A stretch of 41,077 bases of DNA. Source: Nitrospira sp. Lineage in GTDB: Bacteria > Nitrospirota > Nitrospiria > Nitrospirales > UBA8639. The notes below the pieces were generated by a model, which worked only from the letters and a program-made list of their open reading frames with translations, did not search any database and was not told where the DNA came from. The DNA is taken from positions 1 through 41,077 of the forward strand of contig JAGQKG010000004.1 of assembly GCA_020430245.1 (NCBI GenBank), read 5' to 3'. Shown in pieces: positions 19,707 to 29,461 of this stretch (the stretch's first letter is position 1; each line of letters starts with the position of its first letter). Position numbers and translations under genes: made by a program.

Positions 19707-21113
19707 ATGATTCTAAAAACAACTCGCACAGCATTAGAAAAAGACGATTGCGTGTACGTGTGGCATCCCTTTACCCAAATGCAGGAATGGGAACGACAGC
19801 CTCCTCTCATCATCAAACGCGGAAAAGGTTCTTATGTTTATGATATGGACGGCAACGCCTATCTCGATGCAACGGCATCCATCTGGGTCAATATTCATGG
19901 ACATCGACATCCTCGGATTGATCAGGCCATTCGCCATCAACTCACCCAGGTGGCTCATACTACGCTATTGGGACTTTCCAACCCACCAGCCATTCAATTG
20001 GCAAAGGCGCTTATTCGCCTGGCTCCCAAAGGGTTACAAAAAGTCTTTTATTCCGACAACGGCTCCACTGCTGTTGAAGTTGCGGCAAAAATGGCCATTC
20101 AGTATTGGCAACAATGTCCAGATCCTCAACCACGAAAAACTCGGTTTATCCATCTTGGCATGTCCTATCATGGGGACACGGTGGGAGGAATGAGCCTCAG
20201 CGGAGTCGAACTCTTCCGCAGGTCTTTTTCACCACTCCTCTTTGCGAGCCATGACATTGAGCCTCCTTATTGCTATCGATGTTCCCTTCACTTGCAATTC
20301 CCTCAATGCCGTCTTGCCTGCCTTGAGCCCCTTGAAAAAATTCTTCATACACAACATCAAGAAATTGCCGGCCTCATTCTTGAGCCTATGGTGCAAGCGG
20401 TTGCCGGGATCATTCCTTCTCCTCCAGGATACCTGAAACGCGTCAGGGAGTTATGCACGCGGTACAAAGTCCTATTCATTGCCGATGAAGTTGCTACCGG
20501 GTTTGGACGAACAGGTCGAATGTTTGCCTGTGAACATGAAAAAATTTCCCCGGATATCATGGCTATTGCCAAAGGTCTAACGGGAGGTTATCTCCCCTTG
20601 GCTGCCACATTGACGACAAACGCCATTTATGAAGCCTTTTTGGGAGAAGGGCACGAAAGTAAAACATTTTTTCATGGCCATAGTTATGCGGGGAATCCCT
20701 TGGGATGCGCAGCAGCTCTAGCCAACCTTTCCATCTTTAAGAGTGAGCGAACCCTCGCAAAGCTTCAACGACGGATCCTGCCGTTTCGCAAAACTCTTAA
20801 CTCGCTGATCGAGGACCCTTGGGTTGGGGATATCCGACAATGTGGATATATGGTTGGGATTGAATTGGTTCAACAGAAATCCCAAAAAACTCCGTTCCCG
20901 GCCTCCGAACGTATTGGCCAGAAAATAGCCATCACAGCGAGAGCATTAGGCCTGTTGATCCGCCCCATCGGGACTATTCTGATTCTTATGCCCCCTCTTT
21001 CGGCAAGTGTCAAGGAACTCGATCAAATGGTGTCCATTTTAAAACTGGCCATTTCAGTAGTCCGTGCGTCCAGCGTACCTTCCCCAATCCCATCACCTCC
21101 GGAAGTCCTGTAG
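19707..21113 (+). CDS. bioA: Adenosylmethionine--8-amino-7-oxononanoate aminotransferase
   Basis: 468 residues of the class III aminotransferase fold. VWHPFTQM near residue 18 is the BioA substrate-site start; SYHGDTVGGMSLSG, the cofactor Asp260 (FIADEVATGFGRTG) and the PLP lysine Lys289 (AIAKGLTGGYLPLAAT) are all present. It converts KAPA to DAPA in biotin synthesis, using SAM as amino donor. It stands alone on the plus strand, divergent from lepA and convergent with the SAM hydroxide adenosyltransferase, with no other bio gene in the window. No clear Shine-Dalgarno precedes the ATG. Confidence 0.93.
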   Translation: MILKTTRTALEKDDCVYVWHPFTQMQEWERQPPLIIKRGKGSYVYDMDGNAYLDATASIWVNIHGHRHPRIDQAIRHQLTQVAHTTLLGLSNPPAIQLAKALIRLAPKGLQKVFYSDNGSTAVEVAAKMAIQYWQQCPDPQPRKTRFIHLGMSYHGDTVGGMSLSGVELFRRSFSPLLFASHDIEPPYCYRCSLHLQFPQCRLACLEPLEKILHTQHQEIAGLILEPMVQAVAGIIPSPPGYLKRVRELCTRYKVLFIADEVATGFGRTGRMFACEHEKISPDIMAIAKGLTGGYLPLAATLTTNAIYEAFLGEGHESKTFFHGHSYAGNPLGCAAALANLSIFKSERTLAKLQRRILPFRKTLNSLIEDPWVGDIRQCGYMVGIELVQQKSQKTPFPASERIGQKIAITARALGLLIRPIGTILILMPPLSASVKELDQMVSILKLAISVVRASSVPSPIPSPPEVL

Positions 21114-21123
21114 CGCATCCAAC

Positions 21124-21924
21124 CTAGATGAGTTCAACCGTTTGCCCAATGTGCAATTCACATCGGTCCACGGCTCGTCCTTGCTTCACAAAAATCTCGA
21201 TATGCCCATTACTATTTATGAGTCCTTCCGGGAATCCCAAGGCGCCTTCTTCGTAATGTGTTTTGATTCCCTTGATGACAACCTCCCCGATCTTGAGCCC
21301 GGAGTATTCTCTCTTGGTTACCGATCGAAATGTCTCTAGGTCGGCCAGTGTTATATTTGTCATGGCGTTGCCAAAATGGTCGATATAGACAATTCGCCCA
21401 TGTAGGGCATGTCCTTCCATACGAGGGAGATCAAGAGGAAGTCTGACGTAATCATGAATGAGGCGCCCGTAGGATCCAGGAACCTGCCCCTTCGTCAGCC
21501 AAGCTGCCGAAGGCGCAAATAAATCCCGTCCATCAAACGTCGTCCCCACAGAATCCAATCGATATTGTTTATTCTCAATCGCCCGAACTTGAACCGAGGA
21601 TTCTTCCTGAAGTACGTAGCTCAAGACCCCATTGTCGGGAGCCAGGAAAAAATGTCTGGACGTTGAGGCCAAGATTGCTCTTCGAGAGCTTCCCACGCCA
21701 GGGTCTACGACTACCACATGCACCGTTCCATCTGGGAAATATTGATAGCATGATTTCAAAAAAAATGCGGCTTGTTCAACACCCTGCGCCGGAATTCGAT
21801 GCGTCAGATCAACAATGCGTATTTGAGAATTAATTCCGAGCATTACGCCCTTCATACTTGGAACGAAATAGTCGATATCCCCAAAATCAGTGACCAACGT
21901 AACCAAGGAAATGGCGGAAGTCAT
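21124..21924 (-). CDS. SAM hydroxide adenosyltransferase (DUF62 family)
   Basis: 266 residues. Conserved blocks LVTLVTDFGDIDYF with MKGVML, VVDPGVGSSRR (Asp74 and Arg81), LAPDNGVL and GRDLFAPSAAWL match the SAM hydrolase/fluorinase-like family, whose common members split SAM to adenosine and methionine with water. Nothing suggests a halogenase. It follows greA by 2 bp and is the last gene of the pyrimidine run. The reason for this placing is unknown. Confidence 0.9.
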   Translation of the reverse strand: MTSAISLVTLVTDFGDIDYFVPSMKGVMLGINSQIRIVDLTHRIPAQGVEQAAFFLKSCYQYFPDGTVHVVVVDPGVGSSRRAILASTSRHFFLAPDNGVLSYVLQEESSVQVRAIENKQYRLDSVGTTFDGRDLFAPSAAWLTKGQVPGSYGRLIHDYVRLPLDLPRMEGHALHGRIVYIDHFGNAMTNITLADLETFRSVTKREYSGLKIGEVVIKGIKTHYEEGALGFPEGLINSNGHIEIFVKQGRAVDRCELHIGQTVELI

Positions 21925-21926
21925 GA

Positions 21927-22403
21927 TTATAGCTCCTCAAAACAAATGGACTGGATTTGATATTCAATAACTCCGGCGGGCCGATGTACTTCAACAATAT
22001 CTCCTACCCGATGCCCAATCAGCGAACGCCCAAGAGGTGATTGAACCGAAATCGAACCATTTTTGATATCGGCTTCTTCTTGTCCCACCAAGGTATAGCG
22101 TTTTTCTTCTTGTGACTCTAAATTTAAAATGGAGACGGTGACTCCAAAGACGACGGTGTCGCTCTGCCCACTCGATATTTCCACGACTTGGGCAATACTG
22201 AGTTTATGCTCAAGCTCAGACATCCGGGTATCAATAAATTGTTGCTGCTCCTTGGCGGCTTTATATTCGGCATTTTCCTTAAGATCACCATGTTCTCGAG
22301 CTTCGGTAATGGCTTGAATGTTTTTAGGGCGATCTTCACGCCGCAGTCTGGCCAGTTCCGCTTGCAGGGCCTCATACCCTTTTTTGGTCATAGGAATTTT
22401 CAT
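21927..22403 (-). CDS. greA: Transcription elongation factor GreA
   Basis: 158 residues, normal length. The N-terminal coiled coil (about 8-75) carries the tip AREHGDLKENAEY with acidic Asp40 and Glu43 that reach the polymerase active site; a C-terminal FKBP-like domain follows (SPLGRSLIGHRVGDIVEV). It rescues backtracked RNA polymerase by stimulating transcript cleavage. GAGGGGAG lies about 10 bases before the ATG. The 74-bp gap after carB has no evident terminator, so it may be part of the pyr operon, as seen in several other bacteria where greA follows carB. Confidence 0.96.
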   Translation of the reverse strand: MKIPMTKKGYEALQAELARLRREDRPKNIQAITEAREHGDLKENAEYKAAKEQQQFIDTRMSELEHKLSIAQVVEISSGQSDTVVFGVTVSILNLESQEEKRYTLVGQEEADIKNGSISVQSPLGRSLIGHRVGDIVEVHRPAGVIEYQIQSICFEEL

Positions 22404-22477
22404 GAAAACACACTCCCCTCTCTAGATCCTGGAAATGGATGATCAATAATCCATCATCGCGGCACGTCCTCTAAGGC

Positions 22478-25400
22478 TTACCCGGCTGGCATGGCAGAAT
22501 GATATTCCTGTAAGCAGCGAACTTCCATGGATGTTTTCTTCATCGCTTCTATTCCTGCTATGGCTGCTTGCGCAGCCTGAATGGTCGTAAAATAGGGAAT
22601 TCCACCGAATACGGACGCCTTGCGTATTGGTGCAGAATCATCCTGGGAAGATGCGCCTCCCACCGTATTCACGACCAAGGACAGCTCTTTATTCTTGAGT
22701 AAATCTTCGATATGGGGCCGAGCCTCATTGATTTTGTTCACCGTAACCACGGTGATCCCATGTGTCCGTAAAAAGGCGGCCGTCCCTTTAGTCGCATTAA
22801 GTGAAAAGCCGAGTTGCGACAGTCGCTGTGCGATAGGAAGCGTAGCGGGTTTATCTCCATCTTTCACACTGAGAAGAGCAGTCCCTGTCAAAGGCAATGG
22901 CATTCCCGAAGCGGCCTGTGATTTGGCAAATGCCCAACCGAAGCTTCGATCAATCCCCATGACTTCGCCCGTCGAACGCATTTCGGGCCCCAACAATACA
23001 TCGGCGACGCCAAGTTTGGTAAAAGGAAAGACGGCCTCTTTAATAGCAATGTGAGAAAAAGGTGAACACTGCGTAAAGCCTAAGTCTTTTAAGGTTCGCC
23101 CTGCCATAATTTTCATTGCATGTTTAGCCAAAGGAACACCGATGGCCTTACTGACAAAAGGGACCGTACGAGAAGCTCGAGGGTTGACCTCCAAAATGTA
23201 CACCGACCCATCCTTGACCGCATATTGAATATTCATCAGACCCGCCACGCGTAATTCCTTGGCTAGAAGAATCGTTTGGTGATTGATCGCCTCCAGAATA
23301 TCGGCACTAAGGGAATGGGCAGGTAACGAACAAGCCGAATCTCCTGAATGAATGCCTGCCATCTCGACATGTTCCATAATGGCAGCCACCACAACGTCTG
23401 TCCCATCTGCAATGGCATCCACATCAACTTCTATGGCGTCTTCAAGGTAATCATCAATTAACAAGGGATGTCTTCCCAAATCCATCCCGTGCCTCTGAAG
23501 GTATTCATCCAATGCGTCGGCATCATACACGATTTGCATGGCACGCCCTCCCAACACATACGAAGGGCGGACCATCACTGGATAACCAATGTTGACGGCA
23601 ATAATATGAGCTTCATGTGAGGACCGTGCGGTGCCGTTTTGCGGTTGCAGGAGGTTCAATTCAATTAATAAATCACTAAATCGTTTTCGATCTTCCGCAC
23701 GGTCAATGGCATCCGGCTGTGTCCCCAAAATTCTGACGCCTTCTTGCTCCAACGGGACGGCAAGCTTGAGAGGAGTTTGTCCACCGAATTGCACGACGAC
23801 TCCATCCGGTCGTTCAGTCAGAATAATTCGCAAGACCTCTTCTTTGGTCAACGGTTCAAAATACAGGCGATCGGAAACATCATAATCCGTACTGACGGTT
23901 TCCGGATTGCAATTGACCATAATGGTTTCAATGCCTTCTTCTTTTAGAGCCATGGCGGCATGCACACAACAATAGTCAAATTCGATGCCTTGCCCAATCC
24001 GGTTCGGTCCGCCGCCTAAGATCATAATTTTTCTTTTTTGGGTAGGGCGAGATTCACAGGAGAAACCCGACGTTGAATAGAGATAAGGGGTATGCGCTTC
24101 AAACTCTGCGCCACAGGTATCTACTCTTTTAAACACCGTACCATAGCCAGATCTCCAGGCCTGTCGCCATTGACGAATCGTATCTTCCTCTCTCCCGATG
24201 AGTTGACCGAGCCGCTGATCCGAAAATCCATAATCTTTCGCCTGTTCAAGGAGAGCTACCAGAGAATCAGGACATCCTTTGCGGGAATCGTGTGGACGAT
24301 CGTTCCCAACTTCCTCCTTACTTCGACGAACCCATTCCGCCTCAAATTCTACGAGTTCCTCAATTTCATGTAAAAACCAGGGATCAACCCGCGACAGATG
24401 ATACAGTTCCTCCACCGACATCCCGATTCGGAAGGCATCAGCCAGGAACCAAAGGCGATCAGCGGTTGGGATTCGCACATGTGATTGAAGGCGCTCATAC
24501 AGCGGATGAGCCGATCCGGCGGAGTCTTTCTTTCCATTGAGCCCATGTAACGACATCAACCCATACCGGTTTGTTTCCAGGGAACGAATAGCCTTCTGAA
24601 GGGCTTCTTTGAAGGTCGCTCCAAGTGCCATGGCTTCTCCCACGGATTTCATGTGGGTTGTTAGCACTCGATCGATCCCATCAAATTTCTCAAATGTAAA
24701 CCGTGGAATTTTCACGACCACATAGTCAATGGTCGGCTCAAAACAGGCTTTCGTCACTTGCGTAATATCGTTGGGTATCTCATCCAGGGTATATCCGACG
24801 GCCAACTTCGCAGCAATTTTGGCTATCGGAAATCCGGTTGCCTTTGAAGCCAAGGCCGAACTCCTGGATACGCGAGGATTCATCTCAATGACCATCAATG
24901 CTCCATTGTCCGGATTCAACGAAAATTGAATATTGGACCCGCCGGTATCCACGCCGATTTCTCGAATGATGCGGATGGCCGCGTCTCGCATGTGCTGATA
25001 CTCTTTATCAGACAAGGTCATGGCAGGGGCCACGGTGATACTGTCTCCGGTATGCACACCCATCGGATCGAAATTCTCGATGGGGCAGACAATGACCACA
25101 TTGTCATTGGAGTCCCGCATCACTTCTAATTCATATTCCTTCCATCCCAGAAGCGATTGTTCGAGCAAGGCTTGCCCAACAGGACTGGTCACAAGAGCCC
25201 AATCAATATACTTATCAAACTCTTCACGATTATAAGCGATATTGCCACCTGCTCCTCCCAGAGTGAATGATGGACGGACAATAGCGGGGAATCCAATTGT
25301 TTCAAGGAGCTGTAAGGCTTCTTCTCTTGAACGAAATGATCCGCTTGCCGCCACGGTTAATCCAATACGTTTCATCGCCTGTTTGAATAAGTCCCGATCT

Positions 25401-25780
25401 TCCGCCTTTTGGATCGATTCATAGGAAGCTCCGATAAGTTGCACTCCATGTTTTTCCAGAATACCCCGTTTCACTAATTCCACGCTGATATTCAGGGCAG
25501 TCTGTCCGCCCATGGTGGGAAGCAGGGCATCGGGATGTTCCCGCTCTAGAATTGCTTCCACGACTTCAATCGTAATCGGCTCCACATAGGTCCGATCCGC
25601 AAGATCCGGATCGGTCATAATAGTAGCCGGATTACTATTGACGAGGATGACTTCAAAGCCTTCCTCCTTCAGGGCCCTGCACGCTTGCGTTCCAGAATAG
25701 TCAAACTCACAGCCTTGCCCAATAACAATCGGTCCGGAGCCGATTAATAAAATTCGATGGATGTCGTTTCTTCGTGGCAT
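22478..25780 (-). CDS. carB: Carbamoyl-phosphate synthase, large subunit
   Basis: 1100 residues, a little above the usual 1070 or so. Two homologous ATP-grasp halves are visible, starting [22 protein letters not shown] and [20 protein letters not shown] (near 595), each with its ATP-grasp region ([20 protein letters not shown]). The middle oligomerisation segment (about 410-590) contains a short extra stretch that accounts for the length. The C-terminal MGS-like allosteric domain (from about 970, [11 protein letters not shown]) is the usual UMP/ornithine site. With carA it makes carbamoyl phosphate for pyrimidines and arginine. Here carA and carB are split by two protease genes. Confidence 0.97.
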   Translation of the reverse strand: MPRRNDIHRILLIGSGPIVIGQGCEFDYSGTQACRALKEEGFEVILVNSNPATIMTDPDLADRTYVEPITIEVVEAILEREHPDALLPTMGGQTALNISVELVKRGILEKHGVQLIGASYESIQKAEDRDLFKQAMKRIGLTVAASGSFRSREEALQLLETIGFPAIVRPSFTLGGAGGNIAYNREEFDKYIDWALVTSPVGQALLEQSLLGWKEYELEVMRDSNDNVVIVCPIENFDPMGVHTGDSITVAPAMTLSDKEYQHMRDAAIRIIREIGVDTGGSNIQFSLNPDNGALMVIEMNPRVSRSSALASKATGFPIAKIAAKLAVGYTLDEIPNDITQVTKACFEPTIDYVVVKIPRFTFEKFDGIDRVLTTHMKSVGEAMALGATFKEALQKAIRSLETNRYGLMSLHGLNGKKDSAGSAHPLYERLQSHVRIPTADRLWFLADAFRIGMSVEELYHLSRVDPWFLHEIEELVEFEAEWVRRSKEEVGNDRPHDSRKGCPDSLVALLEQAKDYGFSDQRLGQLIGREEDTIRQWRQAWRSGYGTVFKRVDTCGAEFEAHTPYLYSTSGFSCESRPTQKRKIMILGGGPNRIGQGIEFDYCCVHAAMALKEEGIETIMVNCNPETVSTDYDVSDRLYFEPLTKEEVLRIILTERPDGVVVQFGGQTPLKLAVPLEQEGVRILGTQPDAIDRAEDRKRFSDLLIELNLLQPQNGTARSSHEAHIIAVNIGYPVMVRPSYVLGGRAMQIVYDADALDEYLQRHGMDLGRHPLLIDDYLEDAIEVDVDAIADGTDVVVAAIMEHVEMAGIHSGDSACSLPAHSLSADILEAINHQTILLAKELRVAGLMNIQYAVKDGSVYILEVNPRASRTVPFVSKAIGVPLAKHAMKIMAGRTLKDLGFTQCSPFSHIAIKEAVFPFTKLGVADVLLGPEMRSTGEVMGIDRSFGWAFAKSQAASGMPLPLTGTALLSVKDGDKPATLPIAQRLSQLGFSLNATKGTAAFLRTHGITVVTVNKINEARPHIEDLLKNKELSLVVNTVGGASSQDDSAPIRKASVFGGIPYFTTIQAAQAAIAGIEAMKKTSMEVRCLQEYHSAMPAG

Positions 25781-25789
25781 GATGGGCTC

Positions 25790-26704
25790 TCAGGATTTTA
25801 ATTCCGATCCAGCGATCGGCTTTTTTGAGGGAAATTCAGGTGATACGGGAGGGGCTGTCTCAGGATGATAAAACTTCATCGCTTGGGGAATCCAGGCTTC
25901 AATTTGATTTATACGGGTCACATCCGAAGGATGAGTGGACAAAAATTCCGGAATTGCATTTTGACTGCGAAAACAAAACTTTCCAATCATTTTTCTCGGA
26001 CACCCACTCATGCGTTCCCAAAACGGTACCGCTTCTCTCGGGTCGTAGCCAGCCTTGGCCATCAGTTGCAGGCCGATAAAATCGGCTTCGGTTTCCTGGG
26101 CGCGGGAATTGGGAAGGGCTACGCCTACCCCATAGGCGCTCATAGCTCCGACAGCCAAGCCAGGGTCGACGCCACCGGCGGCGGCTCCAGCCAAAGCTCC
26201 GAGTTGACCAATTTGCTCCAAAATCCCGCGACTGTATCGCTCGGCTCCATGCCGTTGCAACGCATGGGCAACTTCATGTGCCATGACAGTCGCCAGTCCG
26301 GCTTCAGTTTTTGTGTATTTCAAAATGCCAGTAAAAACCGCCACCTTCCCACCTGGCAATGCAAAGGCATTGACTTGATCATCTTCCTGAATAACCGCGA
26401 ACTCCCAGACATATTCCGGTTTATTGGCTGCCTTGGCTATACGTTGTCCCACACGATTCACCATTAACGTCACTTCCGGATCTCTGCTTAATGGTGCCGA
26501 CTTTAACACCTCACGAAATGCCGAAAGTCCCAAGGCAATTTCTTTTTCCTCCGAAATATAAATTAATTGATCCCTAGCCGTCCCCGGTGCCTTTTGACAA
26601 GCTGAACTTAGCAACAAAAGTGCACACACCGCACTCGCCAACAACCATTGAAATGCCTTTCCAGAAACAGGTGGATGGTTGGTCATGGGAACAACATTTC
26701 TCAC
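25790..26704 (-). CDS. M48-family metalloprotease lipoprotein (BepA/LoiP-like)
   Basis: 304 residues from a GTG at 26704; an ATG six codons on (26686) is an equally good start. A lipoprotein signal ends in LLSSAC (Cys36), so it should be membrane-anchored in the periplasm. The zinc site is HEVAH (143-147), with the distal ETEAD (Glu204) as third ligand. GGxNAFALPGG-like VNAFALPGGKVAVFTG is typical of M48. These proteases police outer-membrane protein assembly. It lies between sppA (18 bp) and carB (9 bp), so it must be transcribed with the pyr genes. The usual C-terminal TPR domain of BepA is absent. Confidence 0.9.
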   Translation of the reverse strand: MRNVVPMTNHPPVSGKAFQWLLASAVCALLLLSSACQKAPGTARDQLIYISEEKEIALGLSAFREVLKSAPLSRDPEVTLMVNRVGQRIAKAANKPEYVWEFAVIQEDDQVNAFALPGGKVAVFTGILKYTKTEAGLATVMAHEVAHALQRHGAERYSRGILEQIGQLGALAGAAAGGVDPGLAVGAMSAYGVGVALPNSRAQETEADFIGLQLMAKAGYDPREAVPFWERMSGCPRKMIGKFCFRSQNAIPEFLSTHPSDVTRINQIEAWIPQAMKFYHPETAPPVSPEFPSKKPIAGSELKS

Positions 26705-26722
26705 ATTAGGACAACACAGGCT

Positions 26723-27685
26723 TTACGGCATCCACATGTACAGCATTTGTGGTGTCCCTCCAGTCAAGATGTTGAAGAGAGAATGCGTATCGACCTGGGG
26801 AAACCCGATAGGCCCAATCTGTGGAGGATCGAACCGTGAGTAGATATTCTGACGATTTCCCCCTCCCCGGGTGTACGTGACGACTTTGGCCTGTTCCAAA
26901 TTGGCTTCTTTTTTTGCCAGATCGACCACCTCATCTAAATACCCGATGCTATCCACAAGACCCTTGGCTTTGGCAATATCGGCGGTAAAAATCCGTCCAT
27001 CGGCTACAGTGCGAATCTGCTCCATGCTTAATCCCGGTCTTCCCTCTTTCACAACCGAAAGGAACTGTTCAAATAAATGATCAATCGTTCCTTGAAAAAT
27101 AGCCCGCTCTTCATCATTCATCGGTCGGAATGGAGAACCCATAGATTTTTTAGGACCCGAAACAATCGCCGCCGGTTGGACTCCGACTTTTTCCAATAAT
27201 CCTTCTGCATTCATGGTCACCATAATGACCCCGATACTTCCGGTAATGGTCGAGGGATGTGCAAAAATATGGTCGGCGGCCATCGCAATGTAATACCCGC
27301 CGGAGGTGCCCAAATCCATAATGGAGGCAATGACGGGAACAGGGCGCTTTTTCTTAAAGACTGTCAACTCATGATATACCAGATCTGAGGCTGTGACCGA
27401 TCCTCCTGGAGTATTGATTCGAAGGACGATAGCTTTGACATGTTCATCCTCCTCGGCTTTGGTCAATTCCTCTTTGATCCGTGCGGGAAGACTGGGCTCC
27501 TCTAAGATACCTGATGATTTGCCCGTCGTCAGCATGCCAGAGATATCAATCAACAACACCTTATCCTTTCCCTCACCAGATATAATGGCTTCCTTGAGTT
27601 TTCCTCCACCGGGAAACAAATCAATATGAATGCACCCGCTGACCAAAAAAAGAAAAAGAGTCAGAAAACAACGAGTCACACACAT
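26723..27685 (-). CDS. sppA: Signal peptide peptidase SppA (protease IV family, short form)
   Basis: 320 residues, the short one-domain form. A lipobox LVSGC (Cys18) predicts a lipoprotein anchor rather than the usual transmembrane helix. The S49 fold shows VLRINTPGGSVTASD, the nucleophile Ser128 in GTSGGYYIAMAAD, and SGPKKSMGSPFRPM, which follows the usual layout. It degrades cleaved signal peptides. Its ATG shares one base with the carA stop (TAATG), a translational-coupling junction, so its synthesis is tied to carA. Confidence 0.9.
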   Translation of the reverse strand: MCVTRCFLTLFLFLVSGCIHIDLFPGGGKLKEAIISGEGKDKVLLIDISGMLTTGKSSGILEEPSLPARIKEELTKAEEDEHVKAIVLRINTPGGSVTASDLVYHELTVFKKKRPVPVIASIMDLGTSGGYYIAMAADHIFAHPSTITGSIGVIMVTMNAEGLLEKVGVQPAAIVSGPKKSMGSPFRPMNDEERAIFQGTIDHLFEQFLSVVKEGRPGLSMEQIRTVADGRIFTADIAKAKGLVDSIGYLDEVVDLAKKEANLEQAKVVTYTRGGGNRQNIYSRFDPPQIGPIGFPQVDTHSLFNILTGGTPQMLYMWMP

Positions 27686-28869
27686 TATTTATGGCCTTTC
27701 ATCAGATCCAGAAATTGTCGGAACACATACGAAGAGTCATGGGGGCCTGGGGAGGCTTCAGGGTGATACTGAATAGAAAGAATCGGACTCTCTAAGCCTG
27801 CCATCCCTTCACAGCACCCATCATTCACACTTCGATGCGTAATTTCCATCCGTCCAACGAAAGAGTCAAACGGTTGAGGCTTCAACGTCCTACAAGCATC
27901 TCCCTTGTGAGGAAGACCAACAGCGAAATTATGGTTTTGCGAGGTAATTTCAATCTTCCCGGTGCGAAGATCCATGACTGGATGATTGGCTCCATGATGC
28001 CCGAAGGTTAATTTATGAGTGTGCAATCCTAAGGATAATCCCAACACTTGGTGCCCCAAACAAATCCCCAGCAGCGGTTTCCAGCCCAACAGATGCTTGA
28101 CGGTTTCCACTGCGTAGGGAACCCCTTCCGGATCTCCTGGACCATTGGACAACACAATTCCATCTGGATTAAGTTGACGGACTTCTTCCGCGGTCGTTGA
28201 GGCGGGCACAACTTGAACCTGACATCCTAGATCTACGAGACTTCGCAATATATTCTGTTTCACACCAAAATCCATGACCACCAGTTTCACAGGAGGCTGA
28301 GCGGTGTCATGAGTGAAAAGTGATGATTCACCGCTAGTCGAGTCCATAACGATCGATCTCTCTGTCCATTCATAGGCACCTGGACAGGTAACCTCCCTCA
28401 CTAAATCACGTCCAATCAGGGAGGGAACGGCCTTCGCCTTTTCGCGCAGAGCCTTATCATCGAAATCCACATGGGAAATAACTCCCATTTGTGCGCCGTG
28501 ATCACGGACATGACAGGTCAGTGCTCGCGTGTCTACCCCTTGAATCGCCACAATACGATGCTCAATTAAGTAATCCTCGAAGGATTGTCGACTCCGCCAA
28601 TTACTTCGGAACTTGGCGGCTTCACGAACAATAAACCCTTCCGCCCAGACTTGATGCGATTCATTGTCTTCGGGAGTCACACCATAATTTCCAATTTGGG
28701 TGGAGGTCATCAACACGATTTGCCCTTTATATGAAGGATCGGTCAAAATTTCTTGATACCCGGTCATGGCGGTGTTAAACACCACTTCCCCAACGGTTTC
28801 GCCTTCGAATCCGAGTGCACGTCCTCGAAACATCGTTCCATCGGCTAACGCCAACACTGCCGGCTTCAT
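27685..28869 (-). CDS. carA: Carbamoyl-phosphate synthase, small (glutaminase) subunit
   Basis: 394 residues, normal length. The N-terminal domain has FNTAMTGYQEILTDPSY; the class I glutaminase domain has GICLGHQ (Cys270) and the distal HPEASPGP with its His-Glu pair. It supplies ammonia from glutamine to CarB. It is 13 bp after the 4-TM protein and overlaps sppA by one base. Confidence 0.97.
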   Translation of the reverse strand: MKPAVLALADGTMFRGRALGFEGETVGEVVFNTAMTGYQEILTDPSYKGQIVLMTSTQIGNYGVTPEDNESHQVWAEGFIVREAAKFRSNWRSRQSFEDYLIEHRIVAIQGVDTRALTCHVRDHGAQMGVISHVDFDDKALREKAKAVPSLIGRDLVREVTCPGAYEWTERSIVMDSTSGESSLFTHDTAQPPVKLVVMDFGVKQNILRSLVDLGCQVQVVPASTTAEEVRQLNPDGIVLSNGPGDPEGVPYAVETVKHLLGWKPLLGICLGHQVLGLSLGLHTHKLTFGHHGANHPVMDLRTGKIEITSQNHNFAVGLPHKGDACRTLKPQPFDSFVGRMEITHRSVNDGCCEGMAGLESPILSIQYHPEASPGPHDSSYVFRQFLDLMKGHK

Positions 28870-28882
28870 TTTTTCTCCTTTA

Positions 28883-29458
28883 TCATGTTCTCATTTCCGT
28901 CGTACGATCATCATCAGCACTTACCGAGTAGCCATGGATGGACTGGTAAAAGAGAATTTTCCGCACCTTAATAATAAATAGTGAAGCGGCGAGACCAAAA
29001 TTTACCAAATGGCAAGCCCGCACGATCATATGGAGCCGAAAAAATAGGGCATACGCGATATCTTTGTCTTCCTTGGAGACTGCCTCAAAGGCCTGTTCCT
29101 GTAGGTCAATCGCTTGAGGACCTAGCACCACAAGAATGCTGAACGTTATTAGAGTCATTCCAGCCAAAAGCCACCATTCCACAGAAGAAACGGAAAACAT
29201 CTCGGAGGGACTGCTGCCAAAAGTTCGGAACCGCATTCCGGCCACGACACCTAACACTACCAAAATACAGACGTTCATTAAGCCAAATCCATCAAAGATC
29301 CTGCGTAAAAAACGCCCAGCTGGTTCCATTCCGAAGGAATTAAAAACTGCGGGGATCACCAGCGCAATAATGACGACTAAACCGCCAACCCATAAGGTTA
29401 AGACAAACAATTCAAAAAGAAAACCCACTACCCCCCAATTTATCCGGTTCATAATCAT
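28883..29458 (-). CDS. Four-helix membrane protein (DUF4149/TMEM205-like)
   Basis: 191 residues with four hydrophobic segments, near 10-35, 58-74, 94-112 and 148-166. The first holds WVGGLVV and the third is followed by a polar helix (QAIDLQEQAFEAVSKEDK), the layout of DUF4149/TMEM205-like proteins of unknown role. It is tightly packed (3 bp after pyrC, 13 bp before carA), so it is an operon member. Function not known. Confidence 0.8.
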   Translation of the reverse strand: MIMNRINWGVVGFLFELFVLTLWVGGLVVIIALVIPAVFNSFGMEPAGRFLRRIFDGFGLMNVCILVVLGVVAGMRFRTFGSSPSEMFSVSSVEWWLLAGMTLITFSILVVLGPQAIDLQEQAFEAVSKEDKDIAYALFFRLHMIVRACHLVNFGLAASLFIIKVRKILFYQSIHGYSVSADDDRTTEMRT

Positions 29459-29461
29459 GAA

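Noticed and set aside
21124..21924. Fluorinase/chlorinase as the identity of the SAM-using enzyme
   Set aside because: Sequence blocks fit the common hydroxide-using DUF62 enzymes and no halometabolite genes are near.
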